Assembly: GCA_014843695.1 (NCBI GenBank)
Contig: CM026401.1
Location: 28,998,610-29,062,609, forward strand
Direction of reading: 5' to 3'
Length of the DNA stretch: 64,000 nt
DNA from: Archivesica marissinica
Taxonomy: Eukaryota; Mollusca; Bivalvia; Venerida; Vesicomyidae
The notes under the pieces were generated by a model. That model worked only from the letters and a program-made list of their open reading frames with translations. It ran no database searches and was not told where the DNA came from. This document shows, piece after piece, positions 36,535-49,100 of the stretch; position 1 is the stretch's first letter; each line of letters opens with the position of its first letter. A program made the translations under genes and the position numbers.

Positions 36535-36891
36535 TCGAGTTCGAGCCCCGCTGCAGCAGATACGATTGGGCCGTTGGGCAATGCATTTAAAGTTCACGTT
36601 ACGTCTTCTCTATCCCCCCTCGCTTCTCACCAATGCAACCCGGGTTCGATCCTCGGACCGGGAAGTATGTGAGATGGTATGGTGGTCGCCAGATCGAACA
36701 GGTGAGGTTTTGTCCGCGCCAACGAGAGTAAGTTGCTAAAATTTGCTTCGCAATCGGTGTAAACTAAATAAAGTATAAATGTTTCTCTCTCCCTCTATGG
36801 ATTCCATCAGGAATGAGGTCTAGAGAGTGAACAATATAAGTTGTAAGAACTTTGTTCGCAATCGAGCTCAAATAAATGTGTATTTATAACT
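36535..36891 (+). mobile_element. SINE 'family B' interrupted by a nested SINE
   Basis: The 5' part (36535-36616: gttcgagccccgctgcagca, ttgggcaatgcatttaaag) and the 3' part (36783-36891: ctctctccctctatggattc, caggaatgaggtctagagag, gttcgcaatcgagctc) together make one family B copy. The probable target duplication is imperfect: aaaagcattgt before and aaaatgcattgt after. Confidence 0.7.
36617..36782 (+). mobile_element. SINE 'family D' nested in family B
   Basis: It contains ttctcaccaatgcaaccc, a B box gggttcgatcctc, then gtatgtgagatggtatggtg and a tail ttgcttcgcaatcg...aaataaag. Flanks ttctctatcccc (36605-36616) and ttctctctccct (36783-36794) look like a diverged target duplication. Its 3' tail resembles that of family B, suggesting both used the same LINE machinery. 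Confidence 0.65.
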
Positions 36892-37515
36892 AAAATGCAT
36901 TGTGTCTGTAACATTGAAAACATGTTCATATAATATATCGCTGCAACATATATTGTAGAAATATTGGCGATCTTTATTATAGATGATTAATTCTATATTG
37001 TATAATACAATAACTTTATTGTAGAGTCCGTGCAACCAAACCTGTCCACAATCAAAAACAAAAAGTATGTGAGAGTGTTGTTCTCTGGGCCCCTTTTATA
37101 ATGAATAAAACACGGATATTGATTTAATCTGATGTCTGTTTGTCCCCTTATGATAAATAATTATGAGAAACCCGGATGTTGTTGATCTCATTCGATGTTT
37201 TGTCACTTCATTAAAATTAATGATACTTTATAATCCGGATGTTTTTGTCACTTCATTAAAATTAATGATACTTTATAACCCGGATGTAGCCTTACGTATT
37301 CCAATCTTTCGAAATCCGACTGGGAAACACACAAGTTTGTAACGAATAAACAAGTTTATTGTGGTGTTTATTCGCCAGATGTGCTTATAATTAATGTGGT
37401 TCATAAGGAACGTTTCTGAGAAAATAAAGGGAACAAGTTCAAGGGAGTATTTTCAGGCGCTATGTAAATATTGTGATACTTAAACAAACTCGTCCCAGTT
37501 TTATTATTGTATGTA
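36892..37515. other. Unique interval with a short tandem duplication
   Basis: No gene. At about 37192-37287 a 50-bp segment (gtcacttcattaaaattaat, gatactttataa, ccggatgt) is present twice in tandem. Confidence 0.6.
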
Positions 37516-37523
37516 GGATTATT

Positions 37524-37960
37524 CACAGGGATTCGGCACGTTTGGGGGTACTAGTATATATATTTAAGTACAGGGATTCTACTCTGTGGGATGTCAGATT
37601 TCGCATCGATCATTAAAATGGCTCTATCTGAAACAATGTTGTACAAATCTGTCCAAATATAACGCCTATCGCGAGTCTTTATATTGTTCTTCAAATAAAA
37701 CACAACTTTAAGCTGCGTGCATGTATACTTTGCAAACAATTGCCACAGACATTGGCCATAGCAGGTCACATTTACATACTAGGACACGCGTTCTGTCAGC
37801 AACAAAAACAAATCTTCGACGGGAGAGTTTTAACAGTGAATAACATTATCAATACAATGTGTTTCCACTAACGTGTAGGTTTATTCGGCAAAAATGTACG
37901 TCAAAAAGAGATTTCGGAGAATTTTACAATTTGTACCCCCAAACGTGCCGAATCCCTATG
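37524..37960. mobile_element. MITE with 28-bp inverted repeats and 8-bp target duplication (hAT-like)
   Basis: The left end 37524-37551 starts cacagggattcggcacgttt. The right end 37933-37960 is its inverted copy with one mismatch at position 3. The 8 bases ggattatt directly abut both ends (37516-37523 and 37961-37968). Length 437 bp, no transposase. An 8-bp duplication with short inverted ends fits hAT, less likely Merlin or P; ggattatt does not follow the usual hAT target preference, so superfamily is tentative. Confidence 0.8.
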
Positions 37961-37995
37961 GGATTATTATGTATAAAATTAAATGCAAATTTGCT

Positions 37996-38300
37996 CCGGG
38001 CCCTCCGTGGCCAAGTGATTCAGGTTGTCGAGTTCAACTCACTTGCCCCTCACCTCTGCTTGTTCGAATCTTAATGGCGTTTCGAATGAGTTCGTGTGAA
38101 GAATCTATCTAGCTGGCTCTATTCGGGTGTCCGTCCGTCCGTGCTTGAAATATTGTTCGGAGGGCCACCTGGGTTCTTCCTTCACAAATAACCGCTGGAG
38201 AGTCGCTGTATGACATATGCTGTATTTGACCAGATCTTTGATTTCAAATCGCTTGCCCCTCAGTAGGTTCGAATCCCATTGATGTACACATAGCTGTAGT
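37996..38300 (+). mobile_element. SINE-like element(s) 'family C'
   Basis: An A-box-like tggccaagtga and a B-box-like tgttcgaatctt (near 38010-38075) are followed by a body ggagggccacctgggttctt, cctt, gagtcgctgtatgaca. A second B-box-like aggttcgaatccca at about 38266 suggests two fused or tandem copies. The body resembles 16640-16720. Boundaries uncertain; no target duplication found. Confidence 0.55.
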
Positions 38301-38457
38301 TGCTGATCTTGTGTGGAGGCCAAACTCTGCAATAAAAAGGATAGTACAAGACACTGATGGGAAAAAGTGCACACCAAAAATATGTTTTAAGAAAGCAATT
38401 ACATGTATTCCCAAATCAGACTTAGAATGGAAGTGATCAATAATAGCCGTACAGGAG
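38301..38457. other. Short unique spacer
   Basis: No feature recognised before the 18-bp array. Confidence 0.4.
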
Positions 38458-39856
38458 TGGGGGTCCTCACAGGCGCGGAAGTCCTCACAGGCGCGGAGGT
38501 CCTCACAGGCGCGGTGTTCCTCACAGGCGCGGAGGTCCTCACAGGCGCGGAGGTCCTCACAGGCGCGGTGTTCCTCACAGGCGCGGAGGTCCTCACAGGC
38601 GCGGTGTTCCTCACAGGCGAGGAGGTCCTCACAGGCGCGGAGGTCCTCACAGGCGCGGTGTTCCTCACAGGCGCGGAGGTCCTCACAGGTGCGGTGTTCC
38701 TCACAGGCGCGGGGGTCCTTACATGTGCGGTGTTCCTCACAGGCGCGGAAGTCCTCACAGGCGCGGAGGTCCTCACAGGCGCGGTGTTCCTCACAGGCGC
38801 GGAGGTCCTCACAGGCGCGGTGTTCCTCACAGGCGCGGTGGTCCTCACATGCGCGGAGTTCCTCACAGGTGCGGTGTTCCTCACAGGCGCGGGGGTCCTT
38901 ACATGTGCGGTGTTCCTCACAGGTGCGGGGGTCCTCACAGGCGCGGAGGTCCTCAGAGGTGCGGAGGTCGTCACAGGCGCGGGGGTCCTCACAGGCGCGG
39001 AGGTCCTCACAGGCGCGGAGGTCCTCACAGGCGCGGAGGTCCTCACAGGTGCGGGGTTCCTCACAGGCGCGGAGGTCCTCACAGGTGCGGGGTTCCTCAC
39101 AGGCGCGGAGGTCCTCACAGGTGCGGAGTTCCCAACAGTCGCGGAGGTCCTCACAGGCGCGGTGTTCCTCACAGGCGCGGAGGTCCTTACAGGTGCGGTG
39201 TTCCCAACAGTCGCGGAGGTCCTCACAGGCGCGGTGTTCCTCACAGGCGCGGTGTTCCTCACAGGCGCGGAGGTCCTTACATGTGCGGTGTTCCTCACAG
39301 GCGCGGTGGTCCTCACAGGCGCGGAGGTCCTCACAGGCGCGGGGGTCCTCACAGGCGCGGAGGTCCTTACATGTGGGTGTTCCTCACAGGCGCGGAAGTC
39401 CTCACAGGCGCGGAGGTCCTCACATGTGCGGTGTTCCTCACAGGTGCGGTGGTCCTCACAGGCGCGAAGGTCCTCAGAGTTGCGGAGGTCCTCACAGGCG
39501 CGGGGGTCCTCACAGGCGCGGAGGTCCTTACATGTGGGTGTTCCTCACAGGCACGGAGGTCCTCACAGGCGCGGGGGTCCTCACAGGCGCGGAGGACCCT
39601 ACATGTGCGGTGTTCCTCACAGGCGCGGTGGTCCTTACATGTGCGGTATTCCTCACAGGTGCGGTGGTCCTCACAGGCGCGGAGGTCCTCACAGGTGCGG
39701 AGGTCCTCATAGGCGCGGGGGTCCTCATAGGCGCGGGGGTCCTCACATGCGCGGAGGTCCTTACATGTGCGGTATTCCTCACAGGTGCGGAGGTCCTCAC
39801 AGGTGCGGTGTTCCTCACAGGCGCGGAGGTCCTCACAGGCGCGGATGTCGTCACAG
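38458..39856. repeat. 18-bp GC-rich, CpG-rich minisatellite (about 77 units)
   Basis: Units of gtcctcacaggcgcggag, with a common alternative ending ggtgttcctc. Nearly every unit has two CpG sites (gcgcgg), in sharp contrast to the AT-rich surroundings. Many variants are gtgcgg, atgcgcgg or atgtgcgg, i.e. CpG to TpG or CpA changes. Several frames on both strands are open for 300-485 codons (VLTGAE- and APVRTS-like), which follows from an 18-bp unit without stops; frames are mutually exclusive in meaning, so I call no gene. Confidence 0.97.
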
Positions 39857-40010
39857 GTAAATATATGTACTATAATTGTAACGATATAAACACATATGGT
39901 ACCTTTGTACTTGCAATCCATTATTATTAACCCTCTGCATGCTAGCGGCAAATAAAATCACTTTTGCAAACAGTATAGAGCAAGATCAGATTGCACATAA
40001 TGTGCCGTCT
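39857..40010. other. Short unique spacer
   Basis: AT-rich sequence between the CpG-rich array and the GACA microsatellite; no feature seen. Confidence 0.4.
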
Positions 40011-40192
<182 letters not shown>

Positions 40193-40916
40193 ATGTAGAA
40201 CATTGTGCACATTCATGTTGGTATACGGTCATTTTGATGGCAAATTCCATTTCTGTAGATATATGGGGAAGGTCTGGCAGGGGGGGTCAGGGGGTATGTT
40301 CTCTTTTAGTATGTCCTAGGTCCAACTCGAGTGCCTGTGTTTTTTAATAAGTATGACAAGCAAATCCGCTCTAGTTCGTTTCAATGGAGCATGCTTGTGG
40401 GAACGTGACAAGAGCAGAATGTACAGTACTCCAATTATATAATGTTCAATGAAAGACCATTTTCCTTTCTATTATAGTAAAAACCCTCTAATCCGGACTT
40501 CTTCCGGGCTGGACATACATGTGTGTCCTGTCATCAATCTACATCGTGCCCTGCATGGATCCTTAAACACCGGTTCTACGTTTTTCCTCTATGCATTATA
40601 GGTAATTCAGGTCACAAACTATTACATGTGTTTCCCCGTCATCAAAACATGTTTGTAAACTGCTAGACTCAAACTAACAGATCTCTGGTTAACTTCAATA
40701 GACTTTGTTTAAGTTGTTATACAGCCAAACCTGTCTTAAGCAGCCAGGCAATGGAATCATAGATAGTGGCTGCTTAGCACATGTGGCTGTTTAATAGAGG
40801 TGACCACTATGAAATGATTATACGAACATATCTAGATCTTATGGTATCTGTCGTGAACTCGCAGATACTCATATCTTATTGTAATTATATATCTATACAT
40901 CAGCGCATACTTAAGG
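40193..40916. other. Unique interval, no gene seen
   Basis: Contains tctaatccggacttcttccg near 40488, reminiscent of a transposon end, but I could not find an inverted partner. No coding region supported. Confidence 0.4.
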
Positions 40917-41517
40917 AATAATACGTATCAACCGTGGTATATCGCAGAATATCCCGAGTTTGAAGTTCTTATGGATAATGCGTAGAATATATCACGAAGG
41001 CCGAATGCCTGGGTGATATATTTCTACGCATAAGAACGACACACTCGGGTTATTCTGCGATATACCACGGTTATACTACCTCGGGTTATTCTGCGATATA
41101 CCACGGTTATACTACCTCCGGTTATTCTGCGATATACCACGGTTATACTACCTCCGGTTATTCTGCGATATACCACGGTTATACAAACTCGGGTTATTCT
41201 GCGATATACCACGGTTATACAAACTCGGGTTATTCTGCGATATACCACGGTTATACTACCTCGGGTTATTCTGCGATATACCACGGTTATACTACCTCGG
41301 GTTATTCTGCGATATACCACGGTTATACAAACTCGGGTTATTCTGCGATATACCACGGTTATACAAACTCGGGTTATTCTGCGATATACCACGGTTATAC
41401 TACCTCGGGTTATTCTGCGATATACCACGGTTATACTACCTCGGGTTATTCTGCGATATACCACGGTTATACTACCTCGGGTTATTCTGCGATATACCAC
41501 GGTTGATACTTATTATT
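40917..41517. mobile_element. Inverted-repeat element containing a 36-bp array
   Basis: The outer ends are inverted repeats of about 42 bp: left 40917-40958 (aataatacgtatcaaccgtg ... cccgag) and right 41476-41517 (ctcggg ... ggttgatacttattatt), with few mismatches. Further inside lies a second inverted repeat: gttcttatg...agaatatatcac (40965-40995) against gtgatatatttctacgcata (from 41013). Together these make one long foldback structure whose right arm has been expanded into the 36-bp array. No transposase and no clear target duplication. Confidence 0.7.
41044..41505. repeat. 36-bp satellite (about 12.8 units) inside an inverted-repeat arm
   Basis: Units contain ctcgggttattctgcgatat, accacggtta and tactac or tacaaa. 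The unit is the reverse complement of part of the left arm at 40921-40958. Minus-strand open frame (VVYRRITRGSIT-like) is a by-product of the unit length. Confidence 0.95.
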
Positions 41518-41554
41518 TTGATTCTAACATGACTTACTTCTAATAATTTTAATT

Positions 41555-41791
41555 ATACAAATTTATTTTAGCTCGATTGCGAAACAAGTTATTTCAACTT
41601 ATATTAATCACTCTCGAGACCTCATTCCTGATGGAATCCATCGCCACGAGGGAGAGAGAAGAGGCAACGTGGAATTTAAATGCATTGCCTAAGGGCACAA
41701 TCGTAACGGCTCCAGCGGGGCTCGAACTCCGGACCTTTCGCACCTGAAGTGAACACTGCGCTATCACGACTTCCACAAGCAACCATTACAG
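41555..41791 (-). mobile_element. Near-full-length SINE 'family B'
   Basis: Read on the minus strand: tRNA-like head with tagcgcagtgttc (A box) and gagttcgagcccc (B box), then gttacgattgtgcccttagg, gatggattccatcaggaatg, tctcgagagtgattaatata and a tail gtttcgcaatcgagctaaaa. It is flanked by attttaatt at 41546-41554 and 41792-41800. This is the most complete copy of the family in the window. Confidence 0.85.
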
Positions 41792-41800
41792 ATTTTAATT

Positions 41801-42260
41801 GGATTTGGCTTTCGAAATTTCCTCCCACGTAATGGGTGATGACGTTATTTTTTATGGAAAATATCAATCTAGTGCATAAATGAACACAAGTTGTAACTGA
41901 TCAATAATTTTATTTATTTTGTCAAATAAAACTGTACAGAATAGTAACTGAAACGTTACTTAACAGAAAAACAAGACGGACAAGAGATTATTTGATTCTA
42001 AATATAGCTCACTTCCATGAATTCCCACGGTATTTTTTTTACAAACATCACGTGACTTTCATTCATAAAACTTTATACGCATTGTATAAATGGAATAGCC
42101 AAAACACGGTGCACGCTCAGCATAGTTCAAGGTAGGTATATCGCACAATAACACGAGATAGATTTTACTCTACAAGTATGTATGTTAGCTGGGTCGTGTT
42201 AGAATAATAAATAACAGATACAATGTACACAACATGTATACTACATGTATCGTTATTATG
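41801..42260. other. Unique AT-rich interval, no gene seen
   Basis: No supported coding region, RNA gene or repeat. Confidence 0.4.
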
Positions 42261-42640
42261 GATCATGTACAGGGTGTCAACAATTTACATCTACTATAAG
42301 TCTGCATCATAAGCTATTGTGGTTTATGCACAGGGTGTCACTATCTATTGTGTCACTGTTTCAGCTTGATGTTCATGTACAGGGTGTCACTATCTATCGT
42401 GTCACTCTCTCGGGTTTTTGTGGTTTATGTACAGGGTGCCACTATCTATCGTGTCAGTCTCTCAAGTTTGTGTGGTTTATGTACAGGGTGTCACTACCTA
42501 TCGTGTCACTGTTTCAGCTTATTGTGGTTTATGTACAGGGTGTCACTATCTATCGTGTCACTGTTTCAGCTGTTATTGTGTTTATGTACAGGGTGTCACT
42601 CTTACAGCTTATTGTGGTTTATGTACAGGGTGTTACCATC
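42261..42640. repeat. 52-bp tandem repeat (about 7 units)
   Basis: Units contain tttatgtacagggtgtcact, atctatcgtgtcactgtttc and agcttattgtgg. Copies are diverged with small indels. Confidence 0.9.
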
Positions 42641-42852
42641 CTCCATAAACCAGTATCAGGACGTACAGTATGAACAGAAGTAACCTATGTGTGACGACTG
42701 TTCAACCAAATAGTCTTGTATATTAATTAATCGGGCCTGAACAACAGGTGACAATTTGTCTTAGTTGAGACTATCCACCAATATAGAATTGTCTTCAGCT
42801 TGTGTATGTCAATGATTTATGTACGACATATTTACACTTTGATCTCAAACAA
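42641..42852. other. Short unique spacer
   Basis: No feature recognised. Confidence 0.4.
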
Positions 42853-42918
42853 GTCCGCCTCCGTGGTCGAGTGGTTAAGGTCGCTGACTTGTATACCACT
42901 GTAACCTATCATCACTCA
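42853..42918 (+). mobile_element. SINE 'family A' head fragment at the edge of the 20-bp array
   Basis: gtccgcctccgtggtcgagt, ggttaaggtcgctgactt and gtataccactgtaacctatc match the tRNA-like head of the SINEs at 55193 and 56433, including the A box tggtcgagtgg. The match stops at about 42915, where the first cacaatgttctacc units of the satellite begin. Confidence 0.8.
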
Positions 42919-45556
42919 TACACAATGTTCTACCGTCGTACACAACGTTCTACCCTCACACACAACATTCTACCCTCACATACAATGTTCTACCCTCACA
43001 CACAATGTTCTACCCTCATACACAACGTTCTATCCTCACACAACGTTCTACCCTCATACACAACGTTCTACCCTCATACACAACGTTCTACCCTCACACA
43101 CAACGTTCTACTCTCATACACAACGTTCTACCCTCACACACAACGTTCTACAGTCATACACAAAGTTCTACCCTCACACACAACGTTCTACCCTCATACA
43201 CAACGTTCTACCCTCATACACAACGTTCTACCCTCACACACAACGTTCTACCCTCACACACAACGTTCTACCCTCACACACAACGTTCTACCCTCACACA
43301 CAATGTTCTACCCTCATACACAACGTTCTACCCTCACGAACAACGTTCTACTCTCATACACAACGTTCTACCCTCATACACAACGTTCTACCCTCATACA
43401 CAAGGTTCTACCCTCACACACAACGTTCTACCCTCACACACAACGTTCTACTCTCATACACAACGTTCTACCCTCATACACAACGTTCTACCCTCACACA
43501 CAACGTTCTACTCACGAACACGTTCCACCATCACACACAATGTTCTACCCTCACACACAACGTTCTATACTCTCACGAACAACGTTCTACCCTCACACAC
43601 AACGTTCTACTCTCATACACAACGTTCTACCCTCATACACAACGTTCTACCCTCATACACAACGTAATACCCTCATACACAACGTTCTACCCTCACACAC
43701 AACATTATACCCTCATACACAACGTTCTACCCTCACACACAACGTTCTACCCTCATACAAACGTTCTACCCTCACACACAACGTTCTACCCTCATACACA
43801 ACGTTCTACCCTCACACACAACGTTCTACCCTCACACACAACGTTCTACCCTCACACACAGCGTTCTACCCTCACACACAACATGTTACCCTCACACACA
43901 ATGTTCTACCCTCACACACAACGTTCTACCGTCATACACAGCGTTCTACCTCACACAACGTTCTACCCTCACACACAACGTTCTACCCTTACACACAATG
44001 TTCTACCCTCACACACAATATTCTACCCTCATACACAACGTTCTACCCTCATACACAACGTTCTACCCTCACAGAGTTCTATCCTCACACACAACATATT
44101 ACCCTCACACACAATGTTCTACCCTCACACACAACGTTCTACCGTCATACACAGCGTTCTACCCTCACACACGTTCTACCCTCACACACAACGTTCTACC
44201 CTTACACACAAATGTTCTACCCTCACACACAATATTCTACCCTCATACACAACGTTCTACCCTCATACACAACGTTCTACCCTCACACACAACGTTCTAC
44301 CCTCACACACAACGTTTTAGCCTCACACACAACGTTCTACCCTCATACACAACGTTCTACCCTCACACACAACATTCCACCCTCACACACAATGTTCTAC
44401 CGTCATACACAAAGTTCTACCCTCACACACAACGTTCTACTCTCACGAACAACGTTCTACCCTCATACACAACGTTCTAACCTCATACACAATGTTCTAC
44501 CGTCATACACAAAGTTCTACCCTCACGAACAACGTTCTACCCTCATACACAACGTTCTAACCTCATACACAATGTTCTACTGTCATACACAAAGTTCTAC
44601 CCTCACGAACAACGTTCTACCCTCATACACAACGTTCTACCCTCATACACAACATTGTATCCTCACACAACGTTCTACCCTCATACACAACGTTCTACTC
44701 TCACGAACAACGTTCTACCCTCATACACAACGTTCTACCCTCACACACAACGTTCTACCCTCACACACAACGTTCTACCCTCACACACAACGTTCTACCC
44801 TCATACACAACGTTCTAACCTCATACACAACGTTCTACCCTCATACACAACGTTCTACTCTCACGAACAACGTTCTACCCTCATACACAACGTTCTACCC
44901 TCACACACAACGTTCTACACTCACACACAACGTTCTACCTTCATACACAACGTTCTACCCTCACACACAACGTTCTACCCTAACAAACAATGTTCTACCC
45001 TCATACACAACGTTCAACCTTCATACACAACGTTCTACCCTCACACACAACGTTCTACCCTCACACACAACGTTCTACCCTCACACACAACGTTCTACCC
45101 TCATACACAACGTTCTACCCTCACAAACAACGTTCTACCCTCATACACAACGTTCTACCCTCACACACATCATTCTACCCTCACACACAATGTTCTACCG
45201 TCATACACAAAGTTCTACCCTCACGAACAACGTTCTACCCTCATACACAACGTTATACCCTCGTACACAGCGTTCCACACTCATACACAACATTGTACCC
45301 TCACCCACAACGTTCTACCATCATACACAAAGTTCTACCCTCACACACAACGTTCTACTCTCACGAACAACGCTCTACCCTCATACACAACGTTCTACCC
45401 TCATACACAACGTTCTACCCTCATACACAACATTCTACCCTCACACACAACGTTCTACCCTCACACACAACGTTCTACCCTCACACACAATGTTCTACCC
45501 TCATACACAACGTTCTACCCTCACACACAACGTTCTACCCTCACACACAACGTTCT
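42919..45556. repeat. 20-bp satellite array (about 132 units)
   Basis: Units of ttctaccctcacacacaacg, with catacaca, cacgaaca, accgtc and atgttc variants. Over 60 bp the plus strand can be read through without stops, giving an apparent 918-codon frame (42802-45558). Alternative frames are open as well and single-unit indels shift freely between them, so I do not call a protein. Confidence 0.97.
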
Positions 45557-46158
45557 AGTATTATGTTTATTTGCATATTTTTTACCTCCATTATTTTTAG
45601 TTCTCTACTGTGTCGTAACAAAATGCACCACTAAAAGTTACAATGACAAATACTAGATACCGAGGGTCGCTTAGAAATGAAATTTTAAATGCAAATAAAT
45701 CAATAATCCATATACAGTGCAAACAATATAAGCAATTATGTAACAATTTACAAATAGTAGACGAAATCAAACGTGAAAAATTGAAATATCTGTGTGCACA
45801 TTCCAAGTCCACCCATAGTGTGACATTAAGCATTAATTAATTAATTCTAGTACTCGTATGTTGTCATTGTGTATACATATTATTAAATAAATGTTGGCCT
45901 CCATCCTCCCCATCAGCAAACCCTTACCACCTCTATATACACAAATGTAGCTATTAATGATAATACAGTTAGTAGTGTAAAGGCTAATTTTCATTTTTTT
46001 ATTGAAATTATACAAATTAGGGTACTATGATGCCAAATGTCACCCAACCCTCATTAATTTTTAGTTTTCTACTGTGTCGTAACAAAATGCACCACTAAAA
46101 GTTACAATGAAAAATACTAGATACCGAGGGTCGCTTAGGAATGGAATTTTATATTTGT
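45557..46158. other. Interval bounded by a 100-bp direct repeat
   Basis: About 45588-45690 and 46051-46155 share ctactgtgtcgtaacaaaat, gcaccactaaaagttacaat and actagataccgagggtcgct at about 95% identity. They flank about 360 bp of AT-rich unique sequence. The first copy touches the 20-bp array, the second touches the 33-bp array. Origin unknown: a duplicated element or the ends of a small element. Confidence 0.85.
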
Positions 46159-49100
46159 ATGTATAGTAGTTGTATAGTATACATACAGCATGTACCGTAT
46201 AGTTGTATAGTATACATACAGCATGTAACGTATAGTTGTATAGTATACATACTGCATGTACCGTATAGTTGTATAGTATACATACAGCATGTACCGTATA
46301 GTTGTATAGTATACATACAACATGTACCGTATAGTTGTATAGTATACATACAGCATGTACTGTATAGTTGTATAGTATGCATACACCATGTACCGTATGG
46401 TTGTATAGTATACATACAACATGTACCGTATAGTTGTATAGTATACATACAGCATGTACTGTATAGTTGTATAGTATACATACACCATGTACCGTATAGT
46501 TGTATAGTAGTTGTATAGTATACATACAGCAATGTACCGTATAGTTGTATAGAATACATACAGCATGTACCGTATAGTTGTATAGTATACATACAGCATG
46601 TACCGTATAGTTGTATTATATACATACAGCATGTACCGTATAGTTGTATAGTATACACACAGCATGTAACGTACAGTTGTATAGTATACATACAGCATGT
46701 ACTGTATAGTTGCATAGTATACATACAGCATGTACCGTATAGTTGTATAGTATACATACAGCATGTACCGTATAGTTGCATAGTATACATACAGCATTTA
46801 CCGTATAGTTGTATAGTATACATACAGCATGTACAGTATAGTTGCATAGTATACATACAGCATGTACCGTATAGTTGTATAGTATACACACAGCATGTAC
46901 CGTATAGTTGTATAGTATACATACAGCATGTACCGTATAGTTGCATAGTATACATACAGCATTTACCGTATAGTTGTATAGTATACATACAGCATGTACC
47001 GTATAGTTGCATAGTATACATACAGTATGTACCGTATAGTTGTATAGTATACATACATCATGTACCGTATAGTTTTATTGTATGCATACAGCATGTACCG
47101 TATAGTTGTATGGTATACATACAGCATGTACCGTATAGTTGTATAGTATACACACAGCATGTACCGTATAGTTGTATAGTATACATACAGCATGTACCGT
47201 ATAGTTGCATAGTATACATACAGCATTTACCGTATAGTTGTATAGTATACATACAGCATGTACCGTATAGTTGCATCGTATACATACAGTATGTACCGTA
47301 TAGTTGTATAGTATACATACATCATGTACCGTATAGTTTTATTGTATGCATACAGCATGTACCGTATAGTTGTATGGTATACATACAGCATGTACCGTAT
47401 AGTTGTATAGTATACATACAGCATGTAACGTATAGTTGTATTGTATACATACTGCATGTACCGTATAGTTGTATAGTATACATACAGCATGTACCGTATA
47501 GTTGTATAGTATACATACAGCATGTACCGTATAGTTGTATAGTATACATACAGCATGTACCATATAGTTGTATAGTATACATACTGCATGTACTGTATAG
47601 TTGTATGGTATACATACAGCATGTACCGTATAGTTGTATAGTATACACACAGCATGTACCGTATAGTTGTATAGTATACATACAGCATGTACCGTATAGT
47701 TGTATTGTATACATACAGCATGTACCATATAGTTGTATGGTATACAAACAGCATGTACAGTATAGTTGTATAGTATACATACAGCATGTACAGTATTGTT
47801 GTATTGTATACATACAGCATGTACCGTATAGTTGTATGGTATACATACAGTGTGTACCGTATAGTTGTATAGCATACACACAGTGTGTACCGTATAGTTG
47901 TATAGTTTACATACAGCATGTACCGTATAGTTGTATTGTATACATACAGCATGTACCGTATAGTTGTATAGCATACACACAGTGTGTACCGTATAGTTGT
48001 ATAGTTTACATACAGCATGTACCGTATAGTTGTATTGTATACATACAGCATGTACAGTATAGTTGTATAGTATACATACAGCATGTATCATATAGTTGCA
48101 TAGTATACATACACCATGTACCGTATAGTTGTATTGTATACATACAGCATGTACAGTATAGTTGTATTGTATACACACATCATGTACCGTATAGTTGTAT
48201 GGTATAAATACAGCATGTACCGTATAGTTGTATGGTATACATACACCATGTACCGTATAGTTGTATCGTATACATACATCATGTACCGTATAGTTGTATA
48301 GTATACATACATCATGTAACGTATAGTTGTATAGTATACATACAGCATGTACCGTATAGTTGTATAGTATACATACTGCATGTACTGTATAGTTGTATGG
48401 TATACATACAGCATGTACCGTATAGTTGTATAGTATACACACAGCATGTACCGTATAGTATACATACAGCATGTACCGTATAGTTGTATTGTATACATAC
48501 AGCATGTACCATATAGTTGTATGGTATACAAACAGCATGTACAGTATAGTTGTATAGTATACATACAGCATGTACAGTATTGTTGTATTGTATACATACA
48601 GCATGTACCGTATAGTTGTATGGTATACATACAGTGTGTACCGTATAGTTGTATAGCATACACACAGTGTGTACCGTATAGTTGTATAGTTTACATACAG
48701 CATGTACCGTATAGTTGTATTGTATACATACAGCATGTACCGTATAGTTGTATAGCATACACACAGTGTGTACCGTATAGTTGTATAGTTTACATACAGC
48801 ATGTACCGTATAGCTGTATTGTATACATACAGCATGTACAGTATAGTTGTATAGTATACATACAGCATGTATCATATAGTTGCATAGTATACATACACCA
48901 TGTACCGTATAGTTGTATTGTATACATACAGCATGTACAGTATAGTTGTATTGTATACACACATCATGTACCGTATAGTTGTATGGTATAAATACAGCAT
49001 GTACCGTATAGTTGTATGGTATACATACACCATGTACCGTATAGTTGTATCGTATACATACATCATGTACCGTATAGTTGTATAGTATACATACATCATG

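Noticed and set aside
38399..39860. VLTGAE, APVRTS and RGGPHRRGGP repeat proteins
   Set aside because: An 18-bp GC-rich unit lacks stops in most frames on both strands. No evidence favours one frame.
40480..40510. tctaatccggacttcttccg as a transposon end
   Set aside because: No inverted partner or target duplication found nearby.
42802..45558. 918-codon VLPSHTTFYPHTQRST repeat protein
   Set aside because: The 20-bp unit is stop-free over its 60-bp frame cycle. Frames switch with unit indels, and the apparent start lies in unrelated SINE-head sequence.
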